Positions 8,571 to 17,803 are shown, counted from the first letter of the stretch. The stretch is DNA of 48,276 nt from Fen-1308 sp035319185 (GCA_035319185.1 DATHDF010000020.1:1-48276), one strand, 5' to 3'. Notes: a model not told the origin generated them from the letters alone. A program made the numbers and translations.

Positions 8571-9527
8571 TCAATTTGAATTAACCCTCACCGTTTCGGA
8601 AAGAGGACTCTCGCTGAACGGCCCGAGAGCTGCTACGCAATATGATACAACCGCGGCCAGCGGCTCCTCATCGACAAAAAGCGGGACATCAACATCTGCA
8701 ACCGGTGTAAGCTGACCACCCTCTGATCTGCGATAGACCCTGTATCCTTTTAGCCATTTTTCAGGGTTTTCTCTCCATGAGATATACACCTTTCCGTCTG
8801 CCCTCGCAAATCTCACATCTGAAGGCTGCACAGGCACGAACGAATGCGGATCGACTGCCAGGCACGTCGAAGGGTGGCCTTCGTTGACCATATTAGTTGT
8901 GACGATGGAGCGCACAGAATAATAAACAGATTGAGCAGTGTCCACATTGTCTCTGAATGATGTATTTTTCAGAGGTTCGGAATTAAGCTGCTGCTCGCCG
9001 CACCTGTCTTTATCCGTTCCCCGATAAATGTTGTAGCTGACGTCCCCATCGACTTTTTTCCAGGTGACGTCGATTGCATCGTATGTAACCCTATAGGCCA
9101 AATCCACCGGAGGATCAGGCAGCTTCACAGGATTCACCCTGAGCTCGGCAGATTCGTCGCTGATCACATTTCTTAAGCTATATACACGAATTCTGTAGCG
9201 ATATTCTTTGCCCACAGCAAACTTTTCATCAGAATAATGAGTGATGTCGCCGGGCACAAAGGCCAAGGTTTCAAACGGCATGCCACCTTCGGACTTCTCC
9301 ACATAAAAACCTTTGACCACTATCTTGGACTGCCTAGCATACGACCATGAGACCACTATTTTGCCGTCACGATGTATCGCGCTCATGCTTGAAACCGGGG
9401 CCGGTTTTTCGAATGATTTCATAGTGGGCCTGCCCTTTTGTCCGCAGCCGGAAAGCAAGACCGGCACAGCGGCAAGCAGGACCACCGCACAGACCGTGAT
9501 GACCCTTCTGCAATATGTCGCTATCAT
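8571..9527 (-). CDS. Lipoprotein with LptM-like N-terminus and fibronectin type III-like repeats
   Basis: The function is unknown. The protein (318 residues) has a type II signal peptide with lipobox LLSGC (Cys28). The mature start, CGQKGRP, resembles the CGxKGP start of the small lipoprotein LptM/YifL, which in many proteobacteria is encoded next to argH or lysA. After a short linker come about three beta-sandwich modules of roughly 90 residues (about 38-135, 137-225, 226-316). Their FN3-like features include WSYARQ, YRIRVYSLR, VTWKKVDGD, ISWRENPEKW and LKGYRVYRRS. It begins three bases after argH ends, so it is co-expressed with it. It is probably anchored in the outer membrane or at the periplasmic face. 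Family assignment to FN3 is by eye. Confidence 0.8.
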   Translation of the reverse strand: MIATYCRRVITVCAVVLLAAVPVLLSGCGQKGRPTMKSFEKPAPVSSMSAIHRDGKIVVSWSYARQSKIVVKGFYVEKSEGGMPFETLAFVPGDITHYSDEKFAVGKEYRYRIRVYSLRNVISDESAELRVNPVKLPDPPVDLAYRVTYDAIDVTWKKVDGDVSYNIYRGTDKDRCGEQQLNSEPLKNTSFRDNVDTAQSVYYSVRSIVTTNMVNEGHPSTCLAVDPHSFVPVQPSDVRFARADGKVYISWRENPEKWLKGYRVYRRSEGGQLTPVADVDVPLFVDEEPLAAVVSYCVAALGPFSESPLSETVRVNSN

Positions 9528-9530
9528 TAA

Positions 9531-10910
9531 TTATGCCCTCAGCCTTTTTTTGAAACGGGCTATCTGCTCCCTGACCATTTCAGGCGATGTCCCGCCGTAT
9601 GACTTCTTTGCGTTCACAGAGGCGGTGGCATCGATCAATCCAATAATGTCATTTTCTATCAATGCCGAGTGGAGAGCGTATTCCGCTGGGGTCAGCTCCG
9701 CCAATGTCCTGCTGTTGTCGATGGCATACCGGACTATCTTACCCGTAACTTCATGGGCCTTTCTAAAAGGCATGCCCTTACGGACAAGATATTCCGCAAT
9801 ATCGGTCGCCGTCGAAAATGCAGCGTCTGCGCTGCCCTCCATGTTATCCCGCTTGAAAGTTATACTGCCTAACATTTCAGTCAAAACAGAGACGGTGGCC
9901 TTAACAGTGTCGCATGTATCGAACAGCGGCTCCTTGTCCTCCTGCATGTCCCTGTTGTAGGACAGCGGCAAACCCTTCATTACGGTCAGAAGCGCCACGA
10001 GATTGCCGAACACCCTGCCCGTCCTGCCCCGCATGAGTTCCGCCACATCCGGGTTTTTCTTCTGCGGCATTATGCTCGATCCGGTTGTGAATGCATCGGA
10101 GATCTCGATAAATGAAAACTCTTCTGACGACCAGAGCACCAGCTCTTCCGCCATTCTGGATATGTGCATCATAAGGATGGACGAGCATGAGAGGAATTCA
10201 ATGACGGCATCGCGGTCCGAAACTGTATCAATGCTGTTTTCCGACACGCCGCCGAACCCGAGCTGCTCCGCCACATAAGCCCTGTCGATCGGCAACGATG
10301 TGCCTGCAAGTGCGCACGACCCCAGCGGCATAATGTTGATTCGCCGCATTGCATCAGAGAATCGCTCCCGGTCGCGCTCAAGCATCTGCGCATAAGCCAT
10401 CAGGTGATGAGATAAAAGGACCGGCTGAGCCCTTTGCGTATGGGTATAACCCGGAAGAATGATCCCCAGATGACGCTCGGCAATCTCAGCAAGCCGCTTT
10501 TCCAGGACAAGAAGCAGCCCGATTATTCCACTCGTCTCTGCACGCAGATAAAGCCTGATATCGAGAGCGACCTGGTCATTGCGGGAACGCGCGGTATGAA
10601 GCTTACCGCCGGCATCTCCGATTCTCTTGATAAGGGCCGATTCAATATTCATATGAATATCTTCCAGCTCTTCTCTGAAGACAAACCTTCCCTCTTCGAT
10701 ATCGCGATATATTTCCTTCAACCCTTTTATGATGCTGACACCCTCTTTTTTTGTAATTATCCCCTGCTTAGCCAGCATGCGCGCATGCGCGATGGAGCCT
10801 TCTATATCGTATCTCCAAAGCTGCCGGTCATATGAAATGGATTCAGTATACTTTTCCGCGCTCTTTGAAGTGGCTTCCGTAAACCGGCCTGCCCAGGGCT
10901 TTTTTGTCAT
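9531..10910 (-). CDS. argH: Argininosuccinate lyase
   Basis: It catalyses the last step of arginine synthesis, splitting argininosuccinate into arginine and fumarate. The 459-residue product is normal length for the fumarase/aspartase superfamily and shows its signature loop GSSIMPQKKNPDVAEL (near residue 278), with the catalytic Ser and Lys. It also has the substrate-binding HTARSRNDQ segment (about 105) and GYTHTQRAQP (about 155). The start overlaps the stop of the EF-G-like gene as TGATG, so it is translationally coupled to it. No other arg gene is in the window. The lipoprotein gene follows after three bases. Confidence 0.97.
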   Translation of the reverse strand: MTKKPWAGRFTEATSKSAEKYTESISYDRQLWRYDIEGSIAHARMLAKQGIITKKEGVSIIKGLKEIYRDIEEGRFVFREELEDIHMNIESALIKRIGDAGGKLHTARSRNDQVALDIRLYLRAETSGIIGLLLVLEKRLAEIAERHLGIILPGYTHTQRAQPVLLSHHLMAYAQMLERDRERFSDAMRRINIMPLGSCALAGTSLPIDRAYVAEQLGFGGVSENSIDTVSDRDAVIEFLSCSSILMMHISRMAEELVLWSSEEFSFIEISDAFTTGSSIMPQKKNPDVAELMRGRTGRVFGNLVALLTVMKGLPLSYNRDMQEDKEPLFDTCDTVKATVSVLTEMLGSITFKRDNMEGSADAAFSTATDIAEYLVRKGMPFRKAHEVTGKIVRYAIDNSRTLAELTPAEYALHSALIENDIIGLIDATASVNAKKSYGGTSPEMVREQIARFKKRLRA

Positions 10911-13003
10911 CAGTGCTCCTCTTCCTTGTGTTTATCGCGCTCTGCTATGAGCTTCTGGGTAATATGAGCGGGCAACTCTTCATAGTGTGAAAACTCCATC
11001 GAATAGAGACCGCGTCCGGAGGTCATGCTTTGGAGCTGGTTCGCATATACAAGCATTTCCGCCATCGGCACAAGGGCCATGATCTTCTGATTGCCGCCCG
11101 CCTGCGGCTCCACGCCCTGAACCTTGCCCCGCTTTGAGTTCAAATCCCCGATCACAGCGCCCAGCGTATCGTCTGGAACAACAACCTCTATTTTCATAAT
11201 AGGCTCCAGCACAATGGGTTTCGCATCCAACACTGCCTTTTGCAGGGCCATCGACCCGGCGATCTTGAAAGCCATTTCCGAGGAATCTACTGAATGATAT
11301 GATCCGTCATAGAGGGTAACCTTCACATCGACCATAGGGTAGCCAGCAATAAGACCTTCCTTCAGCTTTTCGACGACGCCTTTTTCGACCGCAGGTCGGT
11401 ACTGCTGCGGGATTACTCCGCCCACTATCTTATCTACAAATTCAAATCCTCCGCCGCGCGGCAGGGGCTCAAACTCGATCCAGCAGTCTCCGAACTGGCC
11501 GCGACCGCCGGACTGTTTTTTGTAACGCCCCTGGGCCTTGGTCCGCGCCTTGATAGTCTCCCTGTATGCAATTTTGGGGGCCTTCATCAGGACCTCCACG
11601 CCGAATTTCCTCTTAAGTTTGTCGAGAGCAACTTCCAGGTGCACCTGCCCCATGCCTGAAAGTATCATCTCCTTTGACTCCTCATCTCTCGTAAACCTCA
11701 GCGTCGGGTCCTCCTCGAGGATTCTGTGCAGGCCTGTGCTGACTTTCTCTTCGTCACCTTTGGTTTTGGGCGCGATAGCATAGGAGATGATCGGCTCCGC
11801 AAACTTCACGTTCGGCAGTACAATAGGGTGATGCTCTTCGCAGAGCGTGTCTCCGACATTGGTGTCCTTGAGTTTCACGACTGCTGCTATCTCGCCCGCA
11901 TTGACCGCAGCGACGGGGACATGCTTTTTTCCGACAAGATAAAAGACCTGTCCTACTCTCTCCTTGCTTCCAGAGGTTGCATTCAGCACTGTAGAATCTG
12001 CCTTAAGGACCCCTGAATAAACCCGGAAGATCGACAGCTTGCCGGCGAACGGGTCCGCGATCGTCTTGAACACATAAGCCGTCAGCGGGTCAGCTGCAAC
12101 GGGCTTGCGGTCCGCCTCCTTATTGTCCTTGGGGTTGATGCCCCGTATGGGAGAAATCCTGCTCATCTCATCCGGCGTCGGAAGGCATAATAGCATCAGG
12201 TCCATCAGCTGTGACACCCCGGCGTTCATAGTTGCAGAACCGCAGGCCACGGGGATAAAGCGTCTGGTTAGCGAGGCCTCCTTGATTCCCTTGATAATCT
12301 CTTCCGGCGCCAGCTCGCCGCCTTCAAGATACTTCTCAAGCAGAGAGTCGTCGGCCTCGGCAATCTTCTCGACAAGCTTCTTCCTGTAATCTTCAACCAT
12401 GGCTTTCAGGTCGTCAGGGACGGCAGCTTCAGAGGCCTTTCCGTCCTTATATATATAAGCTTTCATTGCCACCAGGTCGACAACTCCGTGAAAGCCTTCT
12501 CCGGCGCCAATCGGAATGAACAGAGGAATGGCTTCCTGGTCAAAAGATTTCTCCAGTTCGCTGACTGCGTTGAAGAAGTCGGCGGCCTCCTTGTCGAGCT
12601 TGTTTACGAATACAATCCTCGGTACCTCGAACTCGCAGGCATACTTCCAGATCTTCTCCGTCTCGGCCTTGACGCCGGAAATCGCACTGACAATCACGAC
12701 GGCTCCGTCTGCAACGCGTAAACACCCTCTTGCATCCTCTATAAAATTGATGAAGCCGGGGGTATCGATCAGATTAAGGCGGGTATCTTTCCAGTCGCAG
12801 TAGGCAACCGCGGAGGTCACGCTGATCTTGCGGTCGGTCTCTTCGGGCTCATAATCCATCGTGGTATTACCGCCCTCAACAGTACCCGTCCTGTCAATAG
12901 CGCCGGCATTAAAAAGTATCGCCTCGGACAGCGATGTCTTTCCCGCTCCGCTGTGCGCAATGATGGCTACATTTCTGATGTGTGCTGCATCAAGCTTGGT
13001 CAT
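10910..13003 (-). CDS. Elongation factor G paralogue (EF-G-like translational GTPase)
   Basis: It is a ribosome-dependent GTPase of the EF-G family. All five EF-G domains fit in 697 residues. The G-domain motifs are AHSGAGKTS (P-loop, about 17), DTPGF (about 81) and NKLD (about 134); domains III-V follow, with FKIAGSMALQKAV and a C-terminal EMLVYANQLQSMTSGRG segment. The P-loop carries Ser-Gly where the canonical factor has Ile-Asp (AHIDAGKTT). This is typical of the EF-G-like or EF-G2 branch, not of the main fusA, and the gene is also not beside rpsL/rpsG/tuf. I therefore infer a second EF-G whose job (recycling, stress, or a specialised step) is not established. It follows rseC and overlaps argH. 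Confidence 0.9.
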   Translation of the reverse strand: MTKLDAAHIRNVAIIAHSGAGKTSLSEAILFNAGAIDRTGTVEGGNTTMDYEPEETDRKISVTSAVAYCDWKDTRLNLIDTPGFINFIEDARGCLRVADGAVVIVSAISGVKAETEKIWKYACEFEVPRIVFVNKLDKEAADFFNAVSELEKSFDQEAIPLFIPIGAGEGFHGVVDLVAMKAYIYKDGKASEAAVPDDLKAMVEDYRKKLVEKIAEADDSLLEKYLEGGELAPEEIIKGIKEASLTRRFIPVACGSATMNAGVSQLMDLMLLCLPTPDEMSRISPIRGINPKDNKEADRKPVAADPLTAYVFKTIADPFAGKLSIFRVYSGVLKADSTVLNATSGSKERVGQVFYLVGKKHVPVAAVNAGEIAAVVKLKDTNVGDTLCEEHHPIVLPNVKFAEPIISYAIAPKTKGDEEKVSTGLHRILEEDPTLRFTRDEESKEMILSGMGQVHLEVALDKLKRKFGVEVLMKAPKIAYRETIKARTKAQGRYKKQSGGRGQFGDCWIEFEPLPRGGGFEFVDKIVGGVIPQQYRPAVEKGVVEKLKEGLIAGYPMVDVKVTLYDGSYHSVDSSEMAFKIAGSMALQKAVLDAKPIVLEPIMKIEVVVPDDTLGAVIGDLNSKRGKVQGVEPQAGGNQKIMALVPMAEMLVYANQLQSMTSGRGLYSMEFSHYEELPAHITQKLIAERDKHKEEEH

Positions 13004-13049
13004 AGACTACCCCCTCGATATATTTAAGCAGGACGCGGCATGCAGCGCC

Positions 13050-13484
13050 CTACCTCTTGCTGATAATCTCTTCCACTACAGGGACAAGCTCTTTCTTCTT
13101 TTCAAACTTCCTTATCAAAATCTTGACGCACAAAAAAGATACAATCATCAGGCTGAACCCGGATATCGCCGATAACATATCAGGATCGCTGCCGGGGAAA
13201 AAATCGCTCACAAAATCCTTTCCCAGCACCGCTCCTGCAACCAGGGCGAGGGCAGGCACTCCGTAAATCAGCAGCGTACCTTTCAGATAAGTGAACGCTT
13301 TGAACGATATCTTTACAGTGTCCCCGACCTCGGCATGTACGGCATTGAATGCCTCAATCTCTGCTCCGCTCCCGGATACTTTACAGACAGAGCCGGCAGC
13401 GCAGGCATCACATGCGCTCTGCCTCTTTACCGAGACAAAGGCCTTCGGGCCGTCTATTCTGCTCACGACTCCGGTTTCTTCCAT
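13050..13484 (-). CDS. rseC: RseC/MucC-family inner-membrane protein
   Basis: RseC-family proteins are small membrane proteins linked to the SoxR-reducing Rsx system and, in E. coli, to sigma-E control. The 144-residue product from MEETG has an N-terminal domain with a cysteine cluster (CDACAAGSVC, about residues 24-33) that could bind a metal or an Fe-S cluster. Two transmembrane helices follow (about 70-90 and 104-124), then a Lys/Glu-rich tail. I prefer the ATG at 13484, with AAGGAG upstream, over a longer frame starting at 13532, because the extra residues overlap cimA and do not look like this family. It sits between cimA and the EF-G-like gene. Its physiological role here is unknown. 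Confidence 0.85.
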   Translation of the reverse strand: MEETGVVSRIDGPKAFVSVKRQSACDACAAGSVCKVSGSGAEIEAFNAVHAEVGDTVKISFKAFTYLKGTLLIYGVPALALVAGAVLGKDFVSDFFPGSDPDMLSAISGFSLMIVSFLCVKILIRKFEKKKELVPVVEEIISKR

Positions 13485-13488
13485 TCGA

Positions 13489-15060
13489 TCAGCCTTTCTC
13501 CTTGAGGAGTTTGTATTCGACGCTGTCCACAAGGGCCTGCCATGACGCCTCTATGATATTTTCGGAAACCCCGACAGTCCCCCACCTAGCATCGTCATCA
13601 CCGCTTTCAACCAGAACGCGAACCTTTGCAGAGGTGCCTTTTCCGGCAGCAAGCACCCTGACCTTATAGTCATGAAGTTTCATGCGCTTGAGCTCCGGGT
13701 AGAATTTGTCCAGGGCCTTGCGGAGGGCATTGTCGAGGGCATTTACCGGCCCCAGTCCTGTTGCGGCCGTATGTTCCACGCTTTTGCCGACCTTCACCAT
13801 TATCGTAGCCTCACTCATAGAGTCTTCGGTTTCCTTCCGTTTCTCGATTATCACCCTGAAGCCGATCAGATCGAAAAACCGGCGATGAAGCCCCAGCGCC
13901 TTTTTCAGGAGAAGTTCGAATGACGCCTCGGCCCCTTCAAACTGGAATCCCTGATGTTCGAGTTCCTTGAGCTCGTCCAATATAGTCTGCAGCTCCGGCG
14001 AATCCGGATTCAGCCGGATATTGAACTCTTCCGCCTTTCTGAGCACATTGCTCCTGCCGGCGAGGTCGGATATCAGCACGCGCTGCGAATTGCCGACAAG
14101 CTCGGGTCTGATGTGCTCATAAGTCTCCGGCCTGCGGCGAATCGCACTGACATGTACGCCACCCTTGTGAGCAAAGGCGCTGTCGCCCGCGAACGGCTGT
14201 CTCTTAAAATGCCTCATGTTTGCGATTTCGTTCACAAAACGCGAGACTTCCCTCAACCGCATGAGTTGCTCCTCGTCAAGACAACGATAACCCATCTTCA
14301 ACTGGAGGTTTGGTATAACGGATATCAGGTTGGCGTTTCCGCACCTCTCTCCGAGGCCGTTGATCGTTCCCTGCACCTGTGATGCGCCATTTTCCACGGC
14401 TGCAATGGAATTTGCAACGGCGCAATCGGCATCGTTATGGGCATGGATGCCGAAAGGCCCTTTAAGCTTCTCGGCCACGGCCCTGACGGTTGCAACAACC
14501 TGGTACGGCAGGCACCCTCCGTTCGTATCGCACAATACAATACAGTCAGCGCCTGCCTTTTCAGCGGCAAGCAGGCATTTCACGGCATATTCGGGATTGT
14601 CCTTATAACCGTCGAAGAAGTGCTCTGCGTCAAAGAATACCTTTTCTGCATGTTTCTTTAAGAACAAAACAGAATCGTGAATAATACCGAGATTCGCATC
14701 GAGCGAAATTTTGAGAGCCTCCTTCACATGAAAGTCCCACGTCTTGCCGAAGATCGCAACGGCCTTCGTCTTGGCTTCGATGATGGCATCAAGCCCGGGG
14801 TCGTCCTTAGCCTTATGCCTCGGGCTATGGGTGCTCCCGAAGGCAACCACTGTGGCATTCGATACGCGCAGCTTTCTAACCTTTCTGAAAAACTCGGCAT
14901 CCCTGGGGTTCGATCCGGGCATTCCGCCTTCTATAAAATGAACGCCGAAATTATCAAGCTTCTCCGTTATCCGGAGCTTGTCTTCGACTGAAAAGGCGAT
15001 ATCCTCGGCCTGGGCGCCGTCCCTCAGGGTTGTATCGTATATCTCGATCCTGCGCATCAA
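13489..15060 (-). CDS. cimA: (R)-citramalate synthase
   Basis: It condenses pyruvate with acetyl-CoA to citramalate, the first step of the threonine-independent route to isoleucine. The 523-residue product has a DRE-TIM/HMGL barrel with the opening DTTLRDGAQAEDIAFS, metal ligands in IHAHNDADCA (about 205) and the NGLGERCGNANL motif (about 232). A C-terminal LeuA-type allosteric domain (about 380-520) follows. The long post-barrel part and the GAQAED active-site loop fit CimA/LeuA3 better than true isopropylmalate synthase or homocitrate synthase. It starts four bases after lysC stops. Its place beside lysC and hom resembles Geobacter-like genomes, where isoleucine is made by the citramalate route. 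Confidence 0.93.
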   Translation of the reverse strand: MMRRIEIYDTTLRDGAQAEDIAFSVEDKLRITEKLDNFGVHFIEGGMPGSNPRDAEFFRKVRKLRVSNATVVAFGSTHSPRHKAKDDPGLDAIIEAKTKAVAIFGKTWDFHVKEALKISLDANLGIIHDSVLFLKKHAEKVFFDAEHFFDGYKDNPEYAVKCLLAAEKAGADCIVLCDTNGGCLPYQVVATVRAVAEKLKGPFGIHAHNDADCAVANSIAAVENGASQVQGTINGLGERCGNANLISVIPNLQLKMGYRCLDEEQLMRLREVSRFVNEIANMRHFKRQPFAGDSAFAHKGGVHVSAIRRRPETYEHIRPELVGNSQRVLISDLAGRSNVLRKAEEFNIRLNPDSPELQTILDELKELEHQGFQFEGAEASFELLLKKALGLHRRFFDLIGFRVIIEKRKETEDSMSEATIMVKVGKSVEHTAATGLGPVNALDNALRKALDKFYPELKRMKLHDYKVRVLAAGKGTSAKVRVLVESGDDDARWGTVGVSENIIEASWQALVDSVEYKLLKEKG

Positions 15061-15064
15061 TTCC

Positions 15065-16285
15065 TCATTGCTGTTTCTCGAGACCGAACTGATCGTGAAG
15101 CACGCGCACTGCCAGTTCAGTGTATTTTGCTTCGATAAGGCATGAAACCTTTATTTCCGATGTGCTTATGGCCATTATATTAATGCCGTGTTTCGAAAGC
15201 GTTTCAAACATTCTGGCTGCAACTCCGGAGTGTGTCCTCATTCCGACTCCGACTATCGAAATCTTTGCGAGATCGTCTCTCACGACAACCCCTTTTGCCC
15301 CCATGTCATCAGCCAGCTTTTGTGTGATTTCCAGCGCCTTCCTGCTGTCGGTTTTGGGCACAGTAAATGAGATGTCCGCCGAGCGGCCATCAACGCTGAC
15401 ATTCTGGACTATGACATCAACTACGACATTTGCCTCAGCGATGGAATTGAAGATCCCTGCAGCTATGCCGGGCTTGTCAGGCACCTGCAGCACGGTTATC
15501 TTCGCCTGATTTTTATCGTAAGCGACTCCGGATACTACAACCTTTTCCATATCCTGATCCTCCCTGGTAACCAGCGTTCCCGGATTATTGTTAAAGCTGG
15601 AACGGACCACAACCGGAACGTCATATTTCATTGCAAATTCGACGGACCTCGTCTGCAGAACCTTCGCCCCAAGACTCGCCAGCTCCAGCATCTCTTCATA
15701 TGAAATCTTTTCCAGCTTCCGTGCCTCCGCCACAATATTCGGGTCGGTAGTATATACTCCGTCCACATCGGTATAAATCTCGCACAGGTCCGCTTTCAGC
15801 GCCGCAGCCACCGCCACTGCCGACAGATCTGATCCGCCCCTTCCGAGGGTTGTTATTTCGTCGTCCTCTGTGACGCCCTGGAACCCCGCGATGACCACTG
15901 CTTTGCCTTCGCCCAGCGCCTTGTTTACCTTGTCGGTATTGATCCTCTCGATCTTCGCCTTGGTAAAGACGGCATTCGTAATGATGCCCGCCTGTCGTCC
16001 TGTAAGAGCAACAGACTTAACCCCCAGATCGGCAATTGCCATCGAGGTCAGGGCAGTCGTTATCCTTTCGCCTGACGATAATAAAAGGTCCATTTCCCTG
16101 TCAGCAGGATTGGAAGACACTCGTTGTGCAAAGCCGATGAGCTTGTCAGTCTCTCCTGACATCGCCGACACGACAACCACCACATTATTGCCCTGACGCA
16201 CAGTCGAAACCACCCTCTCGGCTACCGCCTTGATTCGTTCCGTGCTGCCTACCGACGTGCCCCCGTATTTCTGCACGACAAGCAT
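15065..16285 (-). CDS. lysC: Aspartate kinase
   Basis: It phosphorylates aspartate, the committed step to lysine, threonine and methionine. The 406 residues start MLVVQKYGGTSVG (the KYGGTS substrate/ATP motif). The kinase domain continues with GRGGSDLSAVAVA (near 150) and TDVDGVYTTDP (near 175). Two tandem ACT domains occupy about 265-400 (TVLQVPDKPGIAAGIF and ISIVGVGMRTHSGVAARMF). This is the usual feedback-regulated class, with lysine and/or threonine as probable effectors. Its ATG overlaps the apgM stop as TAATG. The operon also carries hom, so the first and third steps of the homoserine pathway are co-expressed; asd is not in the window. Confidence 0.97.
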   Translation of the reverse strand: MLVVQKYGGTSVGSTERIKAVAERVVSTVRQGNNVVVVVSAMSGETDKLIGFAQRVSSNPADREMDLLLSSGERITTALTSMAIADLGVKSVALTGRQAGIITNAVFTKAKIERINTDKVNKALGEGKAVVIAGFQGVTEDDEITTLGRGGSDLSAVAVAAALKADLCEIYTDVDGVYTTDPNIVAEARKLEKISYEEMLELASLGAKVLQTRSVEFAMKYDVPVVVRSSFNNNPGTLVTREDQDMEKVVVSGVAYDKNQAKITVLQVPDKPGIAAGIFNSIAEANVVVDVIVQNVSVDGRSADISFTVPKTDSRKALEITQKLADDMGAKGVVVRDDLAKISIVGVGMRTHSGVAARMFETLSKHGINIMAISTSEIKVSCLIEAKYTELAVRVLHDQFGLEKQQ

Positions 16286-17499
16286 TAAACGCGCGCCTCC
16301 TTTATGAAATAATCCATAAGAGAATACCCTTTATCTACGACCATTATGCCTTCTCTGGTTGCAATGGACTCGTCGTAAGTTGCGCCGTGGTTGGCTTTTT
16401 CAGCACGGCTGTCATAGATGATAAAAGGCACCGGTTCGTCCGTGTGCGTCCTCTCTTTTATGGGCGTGGCGTGGTCAGGCATGATAAGGAGCCTCACGTC
16501 GCCGTACCTGGACTTTGCCTTTTCAAAGACCGGTCCTATGATCAGCGCATCCAGGTCTTCGACGGCCCTGATCTTATGTTCCAGGCTTCCGGCGTGTCCA
16601 GCTTCATCGGGGGCCTCGAGATGAATGTAAACAAAATCCGACTCCTGTAACGCCTTCACCGCATATTCGGCCTTGCCGGCATAGTTGGTGTCTATCCATC
16701 CCGTTGCGCCCGGGACATCGATAATCTTCAAGCCTGCACAAACACCGAGCCCCTTTGTAAGGTCTACGGCTGAGATAAGCGCTCCCGCGAGCTCATACTT
16801 TTCCCGAAAGGTCGGAATAGCCGGCCTCCTGCCCTGTCCCCATAGCCAGATCGATGTTGCAGTCCTTTTGCCTGCAGCCGATCTTTTTGCGTTGACGGCA
16901 TGGCCTGCAAGGATCTTTGCAGATCGAGTCATAAGCTCTTTTAACAGACCGCTTCCATCGCCCCTTGGAAGATAATCTGCAATGCGGCGTTCCAGGATAT
17001 CATGAGGTGGTGTGCATTCGACCTTCTCGTTTCCGTCCTTCCACACCATAAGGTGCCTGTAGCTGACGCCCGGATAGAAATCAATCCCTTCGCCTTTTAG
17101 TTCCGCGCTTACTGCTGAAATCAGCTCGCGCCCTTCTTCGGTCGTTATATGGCCGCTGCTATGGTCTTTCATGACCGCTGAAGACTCATCGCCTTCGATC
17201 GTAACCAGGTTGCACCGGTATGCAACATCGTTTTCTCCCAGGGGAATTCCCATGCTTGCGGCCTCAAGAGGTGCACGGCCGGTATAGTATTTCGCCGGGT
17301 CATAACCCATGATGCTCAAATTTGCGACGTCGGAACCTGGTGGCATTCCGATCGGAATGGTTCTCACCGTGCCAAGAACGCCTTTTACGGCAAGCCGGTC
17401 CATATTCGGAATTGACGCCTTCTGCAGCACAGTCAGACCATCTATTTCATCGATCGGCCAGTCAGCCATGCCGTCGCCTATTATGACAATATATTTCAT
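16285..17499 (-). CDS. apgM: ApgM-like phosphoglycerate mutase homologue, proposed homoserine kinase
   Basis: This belongs to the alkaline-phosphatase superfamily branch of archaeal-type, cofactor-independent phosphoglycerate mutases. The 404-residue sequence begins MKYIVIIGDGMADWP with the metal-binding Asp and holds SIMGYDP (catalytic Ser region, about 64), the EAPDEAGHAG motif (about 298) and LIMPDHATP (about 342). Members of this branch found next to homoserine dehydrogenase have been proposed to act as an alternative homoserine kinase. The surroundings here (lysC directly downstream, hom upstream, no thrB in view) fit that proposal. A glycolytic mutase remains possible; the sequence alone does not decide. 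The stop overlaps the lysC start by one base. Confidence 0.88.
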   Translation of the reverse strand: MKYIVIIGDGMADWPIDEIDGLTVLQKASIPNMDRLAVKGVLGTVRTIPIGMPPGSDVANLSIMGYDPAKYYTGRAPLEAASMGIPLGENDVAYRCNLVTIEGDESSAVMKDHSSGHITTEEGRELISAVSAELKGEGIDFYPGVSYRHLMVWKDGNEKVECTPPHDILERRIADYLPRGDGSGLLKELMTRSAKILAGHAVNAKRSAAGKRTATSIWLWGQGRRPAIPTFREKYELAGALISAVDLTKGLGVCAGLKIIDVPGATGWIDTNYAGKAEYAVKALQESDFVYIHLEAPDEAGHAGSLEHKIRAVEDLDALIIGPVFEKAKSRYGDVRLLIMPDHATPIKERTHTDEPVPFIIYDSRAEKANHGATYDESIATREGIMVVDKGYSLMDYFIKEARV

Positions 17500-17560
17500 A
17501 ATTGCTGTTCAATCACCTTTCTAAAATTATGCGACTCGCCATTAATTTAAAACAAAACGC

Positions 17561-17803
17561 TCAGCGCCATTCCGCATCCTCCGGATCCATGAGCGCAACT
17601 TCTACGCCCTGGCTCCTGAGCGATTCTATGCCTTTATCGAGACTCTCCTGCGGGCCGTCCAGCTCAAGAATCATCTCTCCGCCCGAATCGGTCACCCTGG
17701 CCCTCCTTATATTGGGTATGACATCGTAGGTCTTGGCCATGGTAAAGATTACGGGCTCTTTAACAAGATGCTGCGGGAAGATCAACTTTACCTTTTTTTT
17801 CAT
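17561..17803 (-). CDS. Stand-alone NIL-domain protein
   Basis: This 80-residue protein consists of a single NIL domain, the ACT-like fold found at the C-terminus of MetN transporters and fused to ferredoxins in some anaerobes. The family pattern is visible in VKLIFPQHLVKEPVIFTMAK and the following NIRRARVTDSGGEMILELDG. There is no cysteine, so it does not carry an Fe-S cluster. NIL domains are linked to methionine metabolism as amino-acid sensors or as partners in homocysteine synthesis; which one applies here is unknown. A very strong GAGGAGG precedes the ATG. It opens the run apgM-lysC-cimA and follows hom and the E1-like gene, so a role in the aspartate pathway is likely. Confidence 0.83.
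   Translation of the reverse strand: MKKKVKLIFPQHLVKEPVIFTMAKTYDVIPNIRRARVTDSGGEMILELDGPQESLDKGIESLRSQGVEVALMDPEDAEWR

Noticed and set aside
13485..13532. Extended N-terminus of rseC
   Set aside because: The added residues overlap the end of cimA and do not match the family; the ATG at 13484 has its own AAGGAG.
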